Shown here: piece after piece, positions 18,930 to 30,400 of the stretch
How the letters are laid out: the number at the start of each line of letters is the position of its first letter
How positions within the stretch are numbered: the first letter of the stretch is position 1
DNA from: Thermoanaerobaculia bacterium
Lineage (GTDB): Bacteria > Acidobacteriota > Thermoanaerobaculia > Multivoradales > JAHEKO01
DNA: 64,000 nucleotides
Direction: 5' to 3'
Assembly: GCA_947259195.1 (NCBI GenBank)
Contig: CAMYLC010000048.1
Span: forward strand, 2,803 to 66,802
Notes under the pieces: generated by a model
Databases searched by the model: none
Told to the model about the DNA's origin: nothing
Seen by the model: the letters and a program-made list of their open reading frames with translations, nothing else
Translations under genes and position numbers: made by a program

Positions 18930-21030
18930 GTTTCTCCTCGAGGTACGCAGTGAAGAGATCCCGGCCAGGCTGCTGCAGCCGGCCATTCAGGAGCTGGCGA
19001 CCCGCCTGTTCGCAGAGCTCATGGAGTTGAATCTGGCGCCGGCAAACATGGAGACCGGCTTCACTCCCCGCCGGCTGATTCTCATGCTCAAAGGCCTACC
19101 CTCTCGAGAGGCCGACCGCGAAGAAGAGTTCGTCGGACCTCCCGTCAGGGCTGCATTCGACACACAGGGTCTCCCGACACGGGCCGCGGAGGGGTTCGCC
19201 CGCAAGTGCGGCGTCGAAGTCGAAGCTCTGCAGCGGGTCGAAACCGACAAAGGCGAGTATCTGGCAGCTTCTCGCAAAGTAGTGGGGAGGGCCGTTTCCG
19301 AGGTACTAGCGCAGATGGTGCCGCCCCTCGTCGAGGGGCTCGGCTGGGCCAGAACCATGCGTTGGGGTGTCGGTGAGGGACCGTGGGTGCGACCCATTCA
19401 CGGCGTCGTGGCGCTGTGCGATGGCGAGGTGGTGCCCTGTCGCGTCTTCGATGTCGAGTCCGGGAGAGAGACCTATGGACATCCTGTGCTCTCGCCTCGT
19501 CCCTTCGCCATCAGAGGCGTCTCCGACTACCGTCGAAAGATGGCCCGACGTCAGATCGTCGTGCGGTTCGAAGAGCGTCGTCAGAGAATCCAGGATCAAC
19601 TCGAGGCGGCGGCGCAGAGTCTCGGTAGCGAACTGGTTGAGGATCAGGATCTGTTGGATCGGCTGACGGCGATGTGCGAGATTCCAGGTACGGTGGTGGG
19701 CAGGTTCGAGCCTGCTTTCCTTTCCCTGCCGCGTGAGGTGCTGATCACCAGCCTGCGGGACCATCAGAGCGCCTTCACGCTGGAGTCGGGAGGCATGCTG
19801 CTGCCGAGCTTCATCACGGTGATGGATCGCCCCGACGACCCGAAGGGCCGCGTCCGGGCGGGCAATGAGTGGGTCGTCGCGGCACGCCTCGAAGATGCCC
19901 GGTTCTTCTTCAACGAAGATGGCAAAACGAGCCTCGAGCAACGACGGGAGAAGCTGGAGCATCTCACGTTCCATGCCAAGCTCGGCACCTATGCCGCCAA
20001 GACTGAGCGAATAGCCGAGCTGACGAAGGAGATCTGCGACTCGCAGGGCTGGAGCGAACTGGTCGAGGACGCGAGTACGGCCTCGAACCTCTTGAAGGTG
20101 GACCTGACCTCGGAGATGGTCAAGGAGTTCACGTCCCTGCAAGGCATCGTAGGTGGTTTGTACGCCGAGCGAGAGCAGTATCCAGCCGAGGTGTGGCAGG
20201 CGATCTACGACCAGTATCTGCCCGCCTCCACCGAGGATGCGATACCGCGAGGACGAGTCGGTCAAGCGACGGCTCTGGCGGATCGCATCGACACTCTCGT
20301 GGGAATGTTCGGGCTCGGTCTGATTCCGAGTGGCAGTCGCGACCCGTTCGGTTTGCGACGAGCAGGCCAGGGGGTGGTGCGAATCGTCCTGGAGTCAGAG
20401 ATGCCCCTGGACCTGGATCTGATTGTGGCGAAGAGCGTGCTGCTGTTTGGCGATTTACTGGACCGCAGCGGTCAGGAGATCCTGTCGGATCTTCGCCTCT
20501 TTCTCCAGGACAGGGTTCGTCACCTGCTGGGCCTTCGGGGCTACGCCTACGACACCATCGAGTCGGCGTTGGCCGCTGGCAGTTCCAATCTGCCCGACCT
20601 GCTGGCAAGGGTCGATGCCGTCCACAAGGTTCGGGAAGAGTCGGACTTCCTGTCGGTGGTGCTGGCAGCCAAGCGCATCGCGAACATCCTGCGCGAAGCT
20701 CCGGATGAGGACCTGGAGAAAGTCCGGCTGAAGGAGCCGGCCGAGCGGGATCTTCACGAGGCAGCCAACGCCCTGCGCAACGATATCGACCGGGCCGAGA
20801 AACAGGCAGATTACGAGCAGTGCCTGCGAGCTATTGCCAAGCTCTCAGAGCCGCTGGACAGGTTCTTCGTCGAAGTACTGGTCATGGATGAGAATCGCGA
20901 ATTGAGGAACAACCGCATCGCGCTCCTGCAAGCGATCCAGCGAATGATCTCGCGTACAGCACGCCTGACCGAAGTGGTGGTGGACAAGAGCGAGCACCGC
21001 GATCGAGGGGAGTCCAAGTCGTCCGATTAG
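18916..21030 (+). CDS. glyS: Glycyl-tRNA synthetase beta subunit
   Basis: [44 protein letters not shown]; overlaps glyQ by 14 nt. Confidence 0.98.
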   Translation: MAGSEFLLEVRSEEIPARLLQPAIQELATRLFAELMELNLAPANMETGFTPRRLILMLKGLPSREADREEEFVGPPVRAAFDTQGLPTRAAEGFARKCGVEVEALQRVETDKGEYLAASRKVVGRAVSEVLAQMVPPLVEGLGWARTMRWGVGEGPWVRPIHGVVALCDGEVVPCRVFDVESGRETYGHPVLSPRPFAIRGVSDYRRKMARRQIVVRFEERRQRIQDQLEAAAQSLGSELVEDQDLLDRLTAMCEIPGTVVGRFEPAFLSLPREVLITSLRDHQSAFTLESGGMLLPSFITVMDRPDDPKGRVRAGNEWVVAARLEDARFFFNEDGKTSLEQRREKLEHLTFHAKLGTYAAKTERIAELTKEICDSQGWSELVEDASTASNLLKVDLTSEMVKEFTSLQGIVGGLYAEREQYPAEVWQAIYDQYLPASTEDAIPRGRVGQATALADRIDTLVGMFGLGLIPSGSRDPFGLRRAGQGVVRIVLESEMPLDLDLIVAKSVLLFGDLLDRSGQEILSDLRLFLQDRVRHLLGLRGYAYDTIESALAAGSSNLPDLLARVDAVHKVREESDFLSVVLAAKRIANILREAPDEDLEKVRLKEPAERDLHEAANALRNDIDRAEKQADYEQCLRAIAKLSEPLDRFFVEVLVMDENRELRNNRIALLQAIQRMISRTARLTEVVVDKSEHRDRGESKSSD

Positions 21031-21079
21031 CGTCGCACGAAGGTCTATTTTTTCCGTCAACTGAAGCGAGAGGGAAATC

Positions 21080-23779
21080 ATGAGTGAGAAGTGGATCTAT
21101 TTCTTTGGCGATGGAAGTGCCGAAGGTAGTGGTGATCAAAAGGAGCTGCTGGGTGGCAAGGGCGCCGGTCTGGCCGAAATGAGCGGTCTCGGGATTCCGG
21201 TGCCGCCGGGTTTTACGCTGACGACCGAAGCCTGTATCCGCTACCACGCCAGCGACAAGAACTACCCGCCAGGCCTGGAGTCGCAGTTCGCGGAGCATCT
21301 GCACCGCTTGGAGGAGCTACAGGAGCGCAAATTCGGCGATCCACAGAATCCTCTTCTGCTATCCGTTCGATCTGGTGGCCCCGTATCCATGCCAGGCATG
21401 ATGGACACTGTGCTGAATCTGGGCCTGAATCGCGAGATCGTCGACGCCCAGATAGCTGCGGGTGTCGATCCCCGATTCATCCGTGACTGCTACCGACGTC
21501 TACTGACCATGTATGGTGATGTGGTCCTCGGGGTCCCCCATGCGCTCTTCGAAGAAGTGCTGGCCGAAGCTCGCCGGGAGGAGGGGGTCGAGACGGACTA
21601 CGAGATCTCGGCTGACGGTCTGGAGCGGATTGTCGGCGCCTTCGAAGAGATCATCGAGCGCCACGGCAGACCCTTCCCGAAAGAGCCGATAGACCAGCTC
21701 TGGGGTGGCGTTCGAGCGGTTTTCGATAGCTGGAATGTCCAAAGGGCGCGGGACTATCGTCGTCTCCACGGTCTGCCCGAAGACTCGGGCACAGGTGTCA
21801 ACGTGCAGACGATGGTGTTCGGTAATCTCGGTCCCGACTGTGCAACCGGGGTGGCCTTCACGCGTGACCCGGCGACCGGCGAGAACAGGATCTATGGCGA
21901 GTACCTGGTCAACGCCCAGGGAGAGGATGTCGTGGCCGGAACCCGCACACCCCATGCCATTGCTCCTCGCGACGGGTCGGCTGGCCTGGGTGACGATTTT
22001 CCCGAGGCCTACGCGACCTTGAAGCAGGTCTGTGCCAGCCTGGAGGACCATCGCCGGGACATGCAGGACGTGGAGTTCACCATCGAGCACGGCAAGCTGT
22101 ACATGCTGCAAACGCGGGACGGCAAGCGTACCGGAGCGGCAGCAGTTCTTGTCGCTGTGGAGATGGAGGAGGAAGGGAGTATCAGTCAGCAGGAAGCACT
22201 GTCGAGAGTGGTGCCGGAGCAACTGAACCAACTTCTGGCACCAGTGTTCGATCCGGAGGAAAAGCAGCAGGCGGTGTCCGGTGACCGACTGCTCGCCAAG
22301 GGCCTCGCGGCCGGGCCGGGCGCGGCCTCGGGCCGGATCGCCCTTTCCGCCGACCGAGCGGCCGAGATGGCCGGTACCGGACCGGTGCTGTTGGTCCGCG
22401 ATGAGACCTCACCCGAGGACATCGTCGGCATGCACGCTTCGGCGGGCATTCTGACCAGTCGCGGAGGTATGACGTCTCATGCGGCGGTGGTGGCTCGCGG
22501 CCTTGGCAAGCCTTGCATCGTCGGTGCCGGGGCGCTCACCGTCCACGAGGACAAGGGTGAGCTCAGTGTCGGCGGCCAGCTCTTCAGAGAAGGCGATGAG
22601 CTCTCCATCGATGGCACGACGGGAGAGGTCATCGCTGGCAAACTGGCGCCACGTCCCTCCGAGGTGCTGCGAGTCTTGTTGGAGGGCAAGGAAGCCGAAT
22701 CGCCTACTGTCCATGCCTTTACCGAGATACTGACATGGGCGGATGAGGAACGAAGAATGAAGGTGCGGGCCAACGCCGATACACCGCACGATGCGCAGGT
22801 GGCGCGCTCACTGGGCGCCGAGGGAATCGGCCTGTGCCGGACGGAGCACATGTTCTTCGAAGAGGACCGGCTGCCGTGGGTCAGACAGTTGATCTTGGCG
22901 CAGGAGGAGGAACAGAGAGACGCCGCGCTGGCTCATCTGCTGCCGGTACAGCAGGAGGACTTCGTCGGCATCTTCGAGGCCATGAACGGTCTGCCGGTAA
23001 CAGTTCGATTGCTCGATCCTCCGTTGCACGAGTTTCTGCCCCACGATCCCAAGGCGATCGAACAGGTTGCCGACCAGATGGGGATCTCGCCCGCCGACGT
23101 GAAGGCGAAGTCGGAGGCACTCAGCGAGTTCAATCCCATGCTGGGTCATCGGGGGTGTCGCCTCGGCCTGACCTCACCGGAGATCTACGACATGCAGGTA
23201 GAAGCCATCGTGCGCGCCGCCTGCGCCTTGAGTGGGCAGGGCCGGGACCCACGACCGGAGATCATGGTCCCCCTGGTTGGCAGCGAAGAGGAGATGGCCC
23301 GACTGCGAGAGCGTATCGAAGGAGTCGTCCAACGGGTCAAGGAAGAGCTCGGGGCAGAGCTGGAAATACCCATCGGCACGATGATCGAGGTTCCACGTGC
23401 CGCCCTGGTGGCGGACCGGATCGCCCTCTTCGCCGACTTCTTTTCGTTCGGCACCAACGACCTGACGCAGATGGCCTACGGTTTCTCACGCGACGACGCG
23501 AGCCGCTTCTTGCCCGACTATCTCGAATCGGGGATTCTGTCGACGGATCCGTTCGAACGGTTGGATGTCGAGGGTGTCGGGCAGTTGGTCTCCTTGGCCT
23601 GCGAGCGGGGACGTCAAACCCAGAGCGACCTCAAGATTGGCATCTGTGGCGAGCATGGTGGTGAATCGCACTCCATCGACTTTTTCGAGACGTGTGGACT
23701 CGACTACGTTTCCTGCTCGCCCTACCGGGTGCCGATAGCCCGTCTCGCAGCGGCCCGCGCCAGGATGAGCCAGACCTGA
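21080..23779 (+). CDS. ppdK: Pyruvate, phosphate dikinase
   Basis: GGKGAGLAEM, SVRSGGPVSMPGMMDTVLNLGLN, GGMTSHAAVVARGLGKPCI, FGTNDLTQMAYGFSRDD. Confidence 0.97.
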   Translation: MSEKWIYFFGDGSAEGSGDQKELLGGKGAGLAEMSGLGIPVPPGFTLTTEACIRYHASDKNYPPGLESQFAEHLHRLEELQERKFGDPQNPLLLSVRSGGPVSMPGMMDTVLNLGLNREIVDAQIAAGVDPRFIRDCYRRLLTMYGDVVLGVPHALFEEVLAEARREEGVETDYEISADGLERIVGAFEEIIERHGRPFPKEPIDQLWGGVRAVFDSWNVQRARDYRRLHGLPEDSGTGVNVQTMVFGNLGPDCATGVAFTRDPATGENRIYGEYLVNAQGEDVVAGTRTPHAIAPRDGSAGLGDDFPEAYATLKQVCASLEDHRRDMQDVEFTIEHGKLYMLQTRDGKRTGAAAVLVAVEMEEEGSISQQEALSRVVPEQLNQLLAPVFDPEEKQQAVSGDRLLAKGLAAGPGAASGRIALSADRAAEMAGTGPVLLVRDETSPEDIVGMHASAGILTSRGGMTSHAAVVARGLGKPCIVGAGALTVHEDKGELSVGGQLFREGDELSIDGTTGEVIAGKLAPRPSEVLRVLLEGKEAESPTVHAFTEILTWADEERRMKVRANADTPHDAQVARSLGAEGIGLCRTEHMFFEEDRLPWVRQLILAQEEEQRDAALAHLLPVQQEDFVGIFEAMNGLPVTVRLLDPPLHEFLPHDPKAIEQVADQMGISPADVKAKSEALSEFNPMLGHRGCRLGLTSPEIYDMQVEAIVRAACALSGQGRDPRPEIMVPLVGSEEEMARLRERIEGVVQRVKEELGAELEIPIGTMIEVPRAALVADRIALFADFFSFGTNDLTQMAYGFSRDDASRFLPDYLESGILSTDPFERLDVEGVGQLVSLACERGRQTQSDLKIGICGEHGGESHSIDFFETCGLDYVSCSPYRVPIARLAAARARMSQT

Positions 23780-23987
23780 CCGTTGCGGCTGAGGTGCGGA
23801 ACCAACGGGCCTTTGATAGTCGGCCTGGAGCGGATTGTTGGTTTCGGATTGTGTGAATGGAGTGTGACAACTGGCCGACAGTACGCCGCCTGTGGTGCGG
23901 TTGTGGTACAACGCTTGATAAGAGCGGGTCCAGCAGGGCTTGTGGTTGCTGCCCGGCGGATCTCGACAATAGGAAGGAGTCAAACAT

Positions 23988-25019
23988 ATGCATCCCATTC
24001 GAGTGGGTCTTGCGGGTTTTGGCAGGATCGGTCGAAACCTGTTTCGGATCCTTTACAAAAACCCTGACGTTCGAATCAGCGCCATCAGCGATACAGCCGA
24101 CCATGCGGCGCTCGAGTACCTCATTCGGTTCGACACGATCTTCGGTCGCTTTCCAGAGGAGTTGAGCGTCAAGGAAGGCAACCTCTATGTCCACGGCCAA
24201 CAGATCCCTATGTTCTCGGGACAGCGCCCGGGCGATGTCCCCTGGGGCGCCCTCGGGATCGACGTCGTCGTCGAGGCGACCGGGCAACAGCGCACCCGCG
24301 AGGAGTTGGAGGGACACCTGGAAGCCGGCGCCAAGGCGGTGATCCTCTGCGCCCCTCCAAAGGACCCACCCGACATCACCATCGTCATGGGCGTCAATGA
24401 TCAGAACCTCCGACTCGAGGATCGGATCATCTCCAACGCTTCATGTACGGCTCACTGCGCGGCACCGGTGATCAAGATCCTGCACGAGGCATTCGGGATC
24501 GAGAGGGCCTTTCTGAACACGGTTCACGCCTACACCAACCAGCAGCGCCTGGCGGATGTGCCGGCCAAAGATCCGCGTCGCGGCAGAGCGGCAGCGGAGA
24601 ACATCATCCCGCAACGCACCAACTCGGCGCAGATGATCATGGGCCTGATCCCGGAGCTCGAAGGCCGGGTCATCGGTGAAGCGATGAATGTCCCGGTGCC
24701 GAATGGTTCTTGCGTTGACCTGGTCTGCTGGCATGAGAAACCGGTTTCGGTTATGGCCGTCAACGAAGTAATCCGGACGGCTGCGTCCTCCTCACATTGG
24801 GCCGAGATTCTGCACTACGAAGACGATCCGATTGTCTCAACGGACATCATCCGAAGTCCCTTCTCCAGCACCTTCGATTCCCTTGCCACCATGGTCTTGA
24901 AAGGTGAGGTGTCAAAGACTCTCTCCTGGTATGACAACGGTTGGGGCTATGCCCACAGGGTGGTGGACCTGATTCGCTGTTGGATGGGTCTGCAACAAGA
25001 AGAAAAGGAGGTTGCCTGA
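23988..25019 (+). CDS. Divergent glyceraldehyde-3-phosphate dehydrogenase paralogue
   Basis: GFGRIGRNLFRIL, SNASCTAHCAAP (Cys kept), TVHAYTNQQRLADVP, WYDNGWGYAHRVVDL. Confidence 0.85.
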   Translation: MHPIRVGLAGFGRIGRNLFRILYKNPDVRISAISDTADHAALEYLIRFDTIFGRFPEELSVKEGNLYVHGQQIPMFSGQRPGDVPWGALGIDVVVEATGQQRTREELEGHLEAGAKAVILCAPPKDPPDITIVMGVNDQNLRLEDRIISNASCTAHCAAPVIKILHEAFGIERAFLNTVHAYTNQQRLADVPAKDPRRGRAAAENIIPQRTNSAQMIMGLIPELEGRVIGEAMNVPVPNGSCVDLVCWHEKPVSVMAVNEVIRTAASSSHWAEILHYEDDPIVSTDIIRSPFSSTFDSLATMVLKGEVSKTLSWYDNGWGYAHRVVDLIRCWMGLQQEEKEVA

Positions 25020-26026
25020 TGGCACTGCGCGTAGGCATCAACGGCTTCGGTCGTATCGGCAGGAGCGTCTTCCGGATCCTCAGCGATCGGGACGATATCG
25101 AGGTGGTGGCAGTCAACGATCTGTACGAGAATCAGCAGTTGGCCTACCTCTTGAAGTACGACACTGTCATGGGAGTGCTGGACAAGGAGGTCTCGATCGA
25201 CGGCGATCAGATGTTCGTCGATGGAGACCGAATCGCGATGATCGATGAGATGGACCCCGCTGATCTGCCGTGGGCCGATCTGGGGATCGACGTTGTCGTC
25301 GAATCTACAGGTGTCTTCCGTTCGCGAGAGCAGTTGCAGAAGCACCTGGAGGCGGGGGCCAAGAAAGTCATTCTCACTGTCCCACCGAAGGACGAGATCG
25401 ACGCCACCATCGTCATGGGGGTCAACGACGAGGATCTCGACCCGACGGATCGGATCGTCTCCAACGCCTCCTGCACGACGAATTGTCTGGCACCCATTGC
25501 CAAGATTCTCGATGACTCCTTCGGGCTCGAGGAGGGGTTCCTGACCACGGTCCATGCCTATACCAACGACCAGCGGTTGGCCGATGTACCGCACAAGGAT
25601 CGGCGGCGGAGTCGCGCCGCGGCGGAGAACATTATTCCGACGACTACAGGCGCAGCGCGGGCCGTAGGCAAGGTGCTGCCTCATCTGGACGGCAAGCTCG
25701 ACGGCATGGCCATGAGAGTGCCGGTGCCGGATGGCTCCATCGTGGATTTTGTCTGCCGCTTCGCTGCCACGCCCTCCCGTGAAGAGATCAATGCCGCTGT
25801 CCGGGAGGCTGCCGAAGGTCCGATGAAGAGGGTCGTCGAGTACAGCGAAGTGCCTTTGGTTTCCAGCGACATCATCGGCAACCCGCACTCGTCGATCTTC
25901 GACGCCCTGTCCACGGCTACACAGGGCGAGGGATTCGCCAAGGTAGTCTCCTGGTATGACAACGAGTGGGGCTACTCGAATCGGGTTGTGGATCTGATGG
26001 AGCGGCTGATGGAGATCGATGGCTGA
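25019..26026 (+). CDS. gap: Type I glyceraldehyde-3-phosphate dehydrogenase
   Basis: GINGFGRIGRSVFRIL, SNASCTTNCLAPIAK, TTTGAARAVGKVLP, WYDNEWGYSNRVVDL; overlaps the previous gene as TGATG. Confidence 0.97.
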   Translation: MALRVGINGFGRIGRSVFRILSDRDDIEVVAVNDLYENQQLAYLLKYDTVMGVLDKEVSIDGDQMFVDGDRIAMIDEMDPADLPWADLGIDVVVESTGVFRSREQLQKHLEAGAKKVILTVPPKDEIDATIVMGVNDEDLDPTDRIVSNASCTTNCLAPIAKILDDSFGLEEGFLTTVHAYTNDQRLADVPHKDRRRSRAAAENIIPTTTGAARAVGKVLPHLDGKLDGMAMRVPVPDGSIVDFVCRFAATPSREEINAAVREAAEGPMKRVVEYSEVPLVSSDIIGNPHSSIFDALSTATQGEGFAKVVSWYDNEWGYSNRVVDLMERLMEIDG

Positions 26027-26135
26027 GATGGCCGGGAATCGATAGGAATAGCAGGCCGATTGTCAGGGACGCTTGATCACCTGGCGCGCTGCGGACGAGC
26101 AGTGTCGTCAATCACAGGAAGCCGGAGGTAGTGGT

Positions 26136-27401
26136 ATGGACAAGGTGGTGACCGCGATTCTCGGTGGTGGACAGGGTTCTCGACTGGCACCTCTCACTCG
26201 TTACCGCGCCAAGCCGGCGGTTCCGGTGGCGGGCAAGTTCCGTCTCATCGATATTCCCATTAGCAACAGCCTGCACGCCGGAATTGACCGGATCTACGTT
26301 CTGACGCAGTTCAACAGCGCCTCATTGCATCGTCATATCGCCCAGTCCTACCGATTCGATGTCTTCAGCAGCGGTTTCGTGAATATTCTGGCAGCCGAGC
26401 AGAGTGTCTCGAATCGAGATTGGTATCAAGGCACTGCCGACGCTGTGCGCCAGAATCTCCCGCGACTGATCTACAAGAGGCCGTCGGAAGTTCTGGTGCT
26501 GTCGGGCGATCAGCTCTACCTCATGGCTCTGCGCAGCTTTGTCGAATGGCACCGGGCCAACCTGGCGGACCTCACCGTGGCGGTCAAGGCAGTGCCACGT
26601 GAAGAAGCCCACGCCTTCGGTGTGATGAAGATCGATTCCCAGGGACAGATCATCGATTTTGTCGAGAAGCCCCAGGATTCGGCTCAGGTCGAGGAGCTGG
26701 TGGTTCCGACACAGACGCTCGAGCGCCTCGGATTCCCTCCCGATCCGGACCAGTGTCTGGCCAGCATGGGGATCTATGTCTTCAAGCCGGCCGTCCTGAA
26801 GGCGCTACTGGACGGTACATCGGCAACCGATTTCGGGCACGAGGTGATACCGACCGCAGTACCCGATCTGAGGGTCTTCGCGTTTGGCTATTCAGGATAC
26901 TGGCGCGACATCGGTACGATCCCGGCCTTTCACCACGCCAACCTCGAGCTGACACAGAGTGTGCCACCCCTGGATCTCTACAGCCCGACAACACCGTTCT
27001 ATACCCATCCCAGGTTCTTGCCAGGCACCAAGATCGAGGACTGCTCAGTCCACCACTCGGTGATCTGCGAGGGCAGTGTCGTCTCGGGTGCGAGCGTCAG
27101 CAACTCGATTGTCGGTATCCGGTCGATGATCCGTGAAGGGACGGTCATCGACAGCACCGTAATGATGGGTGCGAACTTCTATGAATGGGAGTCCGACACT
27201 CCAGACACTCCCTTGGTCGGCGTCGGTCGCAACTGCACGATTCGCAATGCGATCATCGATCTGGATTCGAGCATCGGAGACGGAGTTCAGCTGATCAACG
27301 AAGCCGGTCGCGATGAGGTGATCGAGGAAGATTTCGCGATTCGGGGCGGAGTCATCGTCATTCCAAGGGGCGCTTCGATACCCAATGGGACGGTGATCTG
27401 A
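26136..27401 (+). CDS. glgC: Glucose-1-phosphate adenylyltransferase
   Basis: AILGGGQGSRLAPLTRYRAKPAVPVAGKFRLIDIPISNSLHAGI and left-handed beta-helix C-terminus. Confidence 0.96.
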   Translation: MDKVVTAILGGGQGSRLAPLTRYRAKPAVPVAGKFRLIDIPISNSLHAGIDRIYVLTQFNSASLHRHIAQSYRFDVFSSGFVNILAAEQSVSNRDWYQGTADAVRQNLPRLIYKRPSEVLVLSGDQLYLMALRSFVEWHRANLADLTVAVKAVPREEAHAFGVMKIDSQGQIIDFVEKPQDSAQVEELVVPTQTLERLGFPPDPDQCLASMGIYVFKPAVLKALLDGTSATDFGHEVIPTAVPDLRVFAFGYSGYWRDIGTIPAFHHANLELTQSVPPLDLYSPTTPFYTHPRFLPGTKIEDCSVHHSVICEGSVVSGASVSNSIVGIRSMIREGTVIDSTVMMGANFYEWESDTPDTPLVGVGRNCTIRNAIIDLDSSIGDGVQLINEAGRDEVIEEDFAIRGGVIVIPRGASIPNGTVI

Positions 27402-27413
27402 TATCGCTCGGCG

Positions 27414-30400
27414 ATGAAGCTCTTGCTGTCTGATCTTATGCGTCGGCAGCTCGGATTCGACTCCGGGTTAGCGGGCTTCAAAGGTGGAGTCGAGCTTCGC
27501 ACAGCGCAGGACAGCCGCGATCTGGCGTATCGATTGAAGTTGATCGCCAGGGACAAGGGTGCCTCCGCCGCGGCGCCCAGTGGCGGCACGCTCCACGGCC
27601 TGGCTCTTCTGGAAGAGGTCTGGCAGAGGTTGATGGGACGCTATTTGCAGAGCCGAGATTCGAGGTTCTTCCATCGGGCTCTCGAAATCTTGGCGCTGCA
27701 GTTGGGCGACGACGCACTGCAGCAGGTGCTCGACCGATTTGCCGCGGACTTTCTGGCCCTGGACGCAGAGACCGAGGTGGATGGAGGATTCGGCTGGGCC
27801 GCCGGCCGGCAGGGTAGCGAGCGCCAGGAGGTCTTCAGGGAGCTGCTGATCTTCTGGTTGATCCACTCGAATCCTGCAGTCCAGCCTCAGATAGGACTGC
27901 TGCATGACTGCGACTTCGTTCACGGTCCCCTATTCGAGAGCTTCACGTCAGCCGTGCAGGAGTTTCTTGCCAGCCTCCCGGGTCTCGACGAGCAGGACGG
28001 GAGCCTGCTCGGCATGCTGTTGGCCCCATATCGCGCAGCTCCCGACTCCATCGGTCAGCAGCTCCGCATGTTGCTGGCTCGATGGGGCCGGCTGCTGAGT
28101 GGTCTCGAAGCTCAGATTCAGTTGGGCATCGACGTCCTCACGGAGGAAGAGGTTCCCAGGTTCGCAGGCAGTGCCGGTCCGAGTCAGGCGCCCTCGCTGC
28201 CCGCCGAGTCGGATGAAAGTCAGGCGAGCTACAGCCAGGACAGAGACTGGATGCCGGAGCTGGTGCTGATCGCCAAGAACGTCTTCGTCTGGCTCGATCA
28301 GATCTCCAAGTCTCATGGCCGGCCGATCCACCGGCTCGACGAGGTCCCTGACCAAGCTCTGGAGAGCCTGGCCCGCTCTGGTTTTACCGGTCTTTGGTTG
28401 ATCGGCATCTGGGAACGCAGCCTCGCTTCCGAGCGCATCAAGCGCCAGGCGGGCAATCCCGAGGCCATGGCCTCGGCCTATTCCTTGAGGCGATACCAGG
28501 TCGCCGAGAACCTCGGTGGCGATACTGCGCTGGATATGCTGAAGGACCGTGCCGCGAGGCATGGGATCCGACTCGCGGCCGATATGGTCCCGAACCATAC
28601 GGGAATCGACTCCGATTGGCTCCTGGACCACCCTGACTGGTTCTTGGGCGAAGCGACCTGCCCCTTTCCAGGCTACAGCTTCCAGGGTCCGGATCTTTCG
28701 CCTTCGCCTGGAGTCGGGATCTTCCTGGAAGACCACTACTGGGACCGCAGCGATGCCGCGGTGGTCTTCAAGCGCCTCGATCGCAGCAACGGCGAGAGTC
28801 AGTTCATCTACCACGGCAACGACGGAACCTCGATGCCTTGGAATGACACGGCCCAGCTGGACTATCTCAACGCCGAGCTGCGGCAAGTGGTGATCAACAC
28901 CATCGTCGGCGTGGCGCGCAGGTTCCCGGTAATTCGCTTCGATGCGGCCATGACTTTGGCGAAAAAGCAATTTCACCGCTTGTGGTTCCCGGCTCCGGGT
29001 GACTCGGGTGCCATTCCTTCGCGCGCCGAGCGAGGACTGTCGAGTGCCGAGTTCGACCGCTACATGCCGAGGGAGTTCTGGCGCGAAGTCGTGGACCGGG
29101 TCACCGTCGAAGCACCCGACACCCTGCTCATGGCCGAGGCCTTCTGGTTGATGGAGGGCTACTTCGTCCGCTCACTCGGCATGCACCGCGTCTACAACAG
29201 TGCCTTCATGAACATGCTCAGGGACCGGAAGAACGCAGAGTACAGAGCGCTCGTCAAGGAGACCCTGGAGCACGATCCGCGGATCCTCGGACGCTATGTC
29301 AACTTCATGAGCAATCCGGACGAGGCGACGGCGGTCGAGCAGTTTGGGCGGCAAGATCTCTACTTCGGTGTGTGTACCTTGATGGCGACACTGCCCGGCC
29401 TGCCCATGTTCGGCCACGGCCAGGTCGAGGGCCTGGGCGAGAAGTACGGCATGGAGTACGCCCAGGCCTACCAGGACGAGCAGCCTGATGGGGCGATGAT
29501 GGCGCGCCATCAATCGCAGATAGCCCCCTTGCTGCACCGTCGAGAGCTCTTCGCCGGGGTCGAGAGGTTCTTGTTCTTCGATTGTCTCGACAGCAGGGGT
29601 AGGGTCAACGAGGACGTTTTCGCCTTTGCCAACGGGAGCGACGAGGAACGGGTTGTCGTGTTGTTCAACAACAGCGAGACTGCGACCAGAGTTCGCCTGC
29701 ACGAGTCGGCACCCTTCCGCGATACCGCCTCGGGAGCCGGCGCGGGTTCGGTGCGAACAGCAAGACTCAGCGAAGGCCTTGGGGCAGGTACAGACCAGCG
29801 CCTCATGGTGCGTTTTCACGACCGGATTTCGGGTGAGGAGTTCGTGGTTCGATCCCAGGATCTGGATTCCTGGGGCCTCAAGGTGGAGCTGGGTCCTTTT
29901 CAGTGTCGGGTGTACGAGAAATTCTCCGACATCTGGGATCAGCAGGGCCGATGGGGACCTCTGGCTTCTCGCTTGGCAGGCCGCGGAGTCGGCAGTCTCG
30001 AGGCCGCCCTCCGGGACCTGGAGCTGGAGCCGCTGCGGATGGCCTTCGAGGAGGCTCTGCCGACCGAACTGATGAGCCGCTTACTGGAGCTGCCCGAAGC
30101 CGGCACCGGGCTGCAGAGCCGACAGTGCGAACAGCAGTTGCAAGCTGGACTCGGAGGGCTGCTGGATTGGATCGCGCGCCGTTGGAGCCTGTCGCACGGC
30201 CACGAAACCGAGGTAGCCAACGGCGAGGCCTGGCTCAGAGCGGCGTTTTGCCTACTGGAGGAGCCTGAAGAGCCCGAGATGGAGAATCAGGACGGAGAGG
30301 ATGCGGAAGAGGACGACCAGATTGGTTCGAAAGCCGCCCGAACCCTCCGGGAGTCCCCAGAGATACTGGTGGGATTGTGCGCCTGGATTCTGGTTCAGGC

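Noticed and set aside
19306-20265. 319-aa minus-strand ORF within glyS
   Set aside because: Antisense shadow of a well-supported glyS gene
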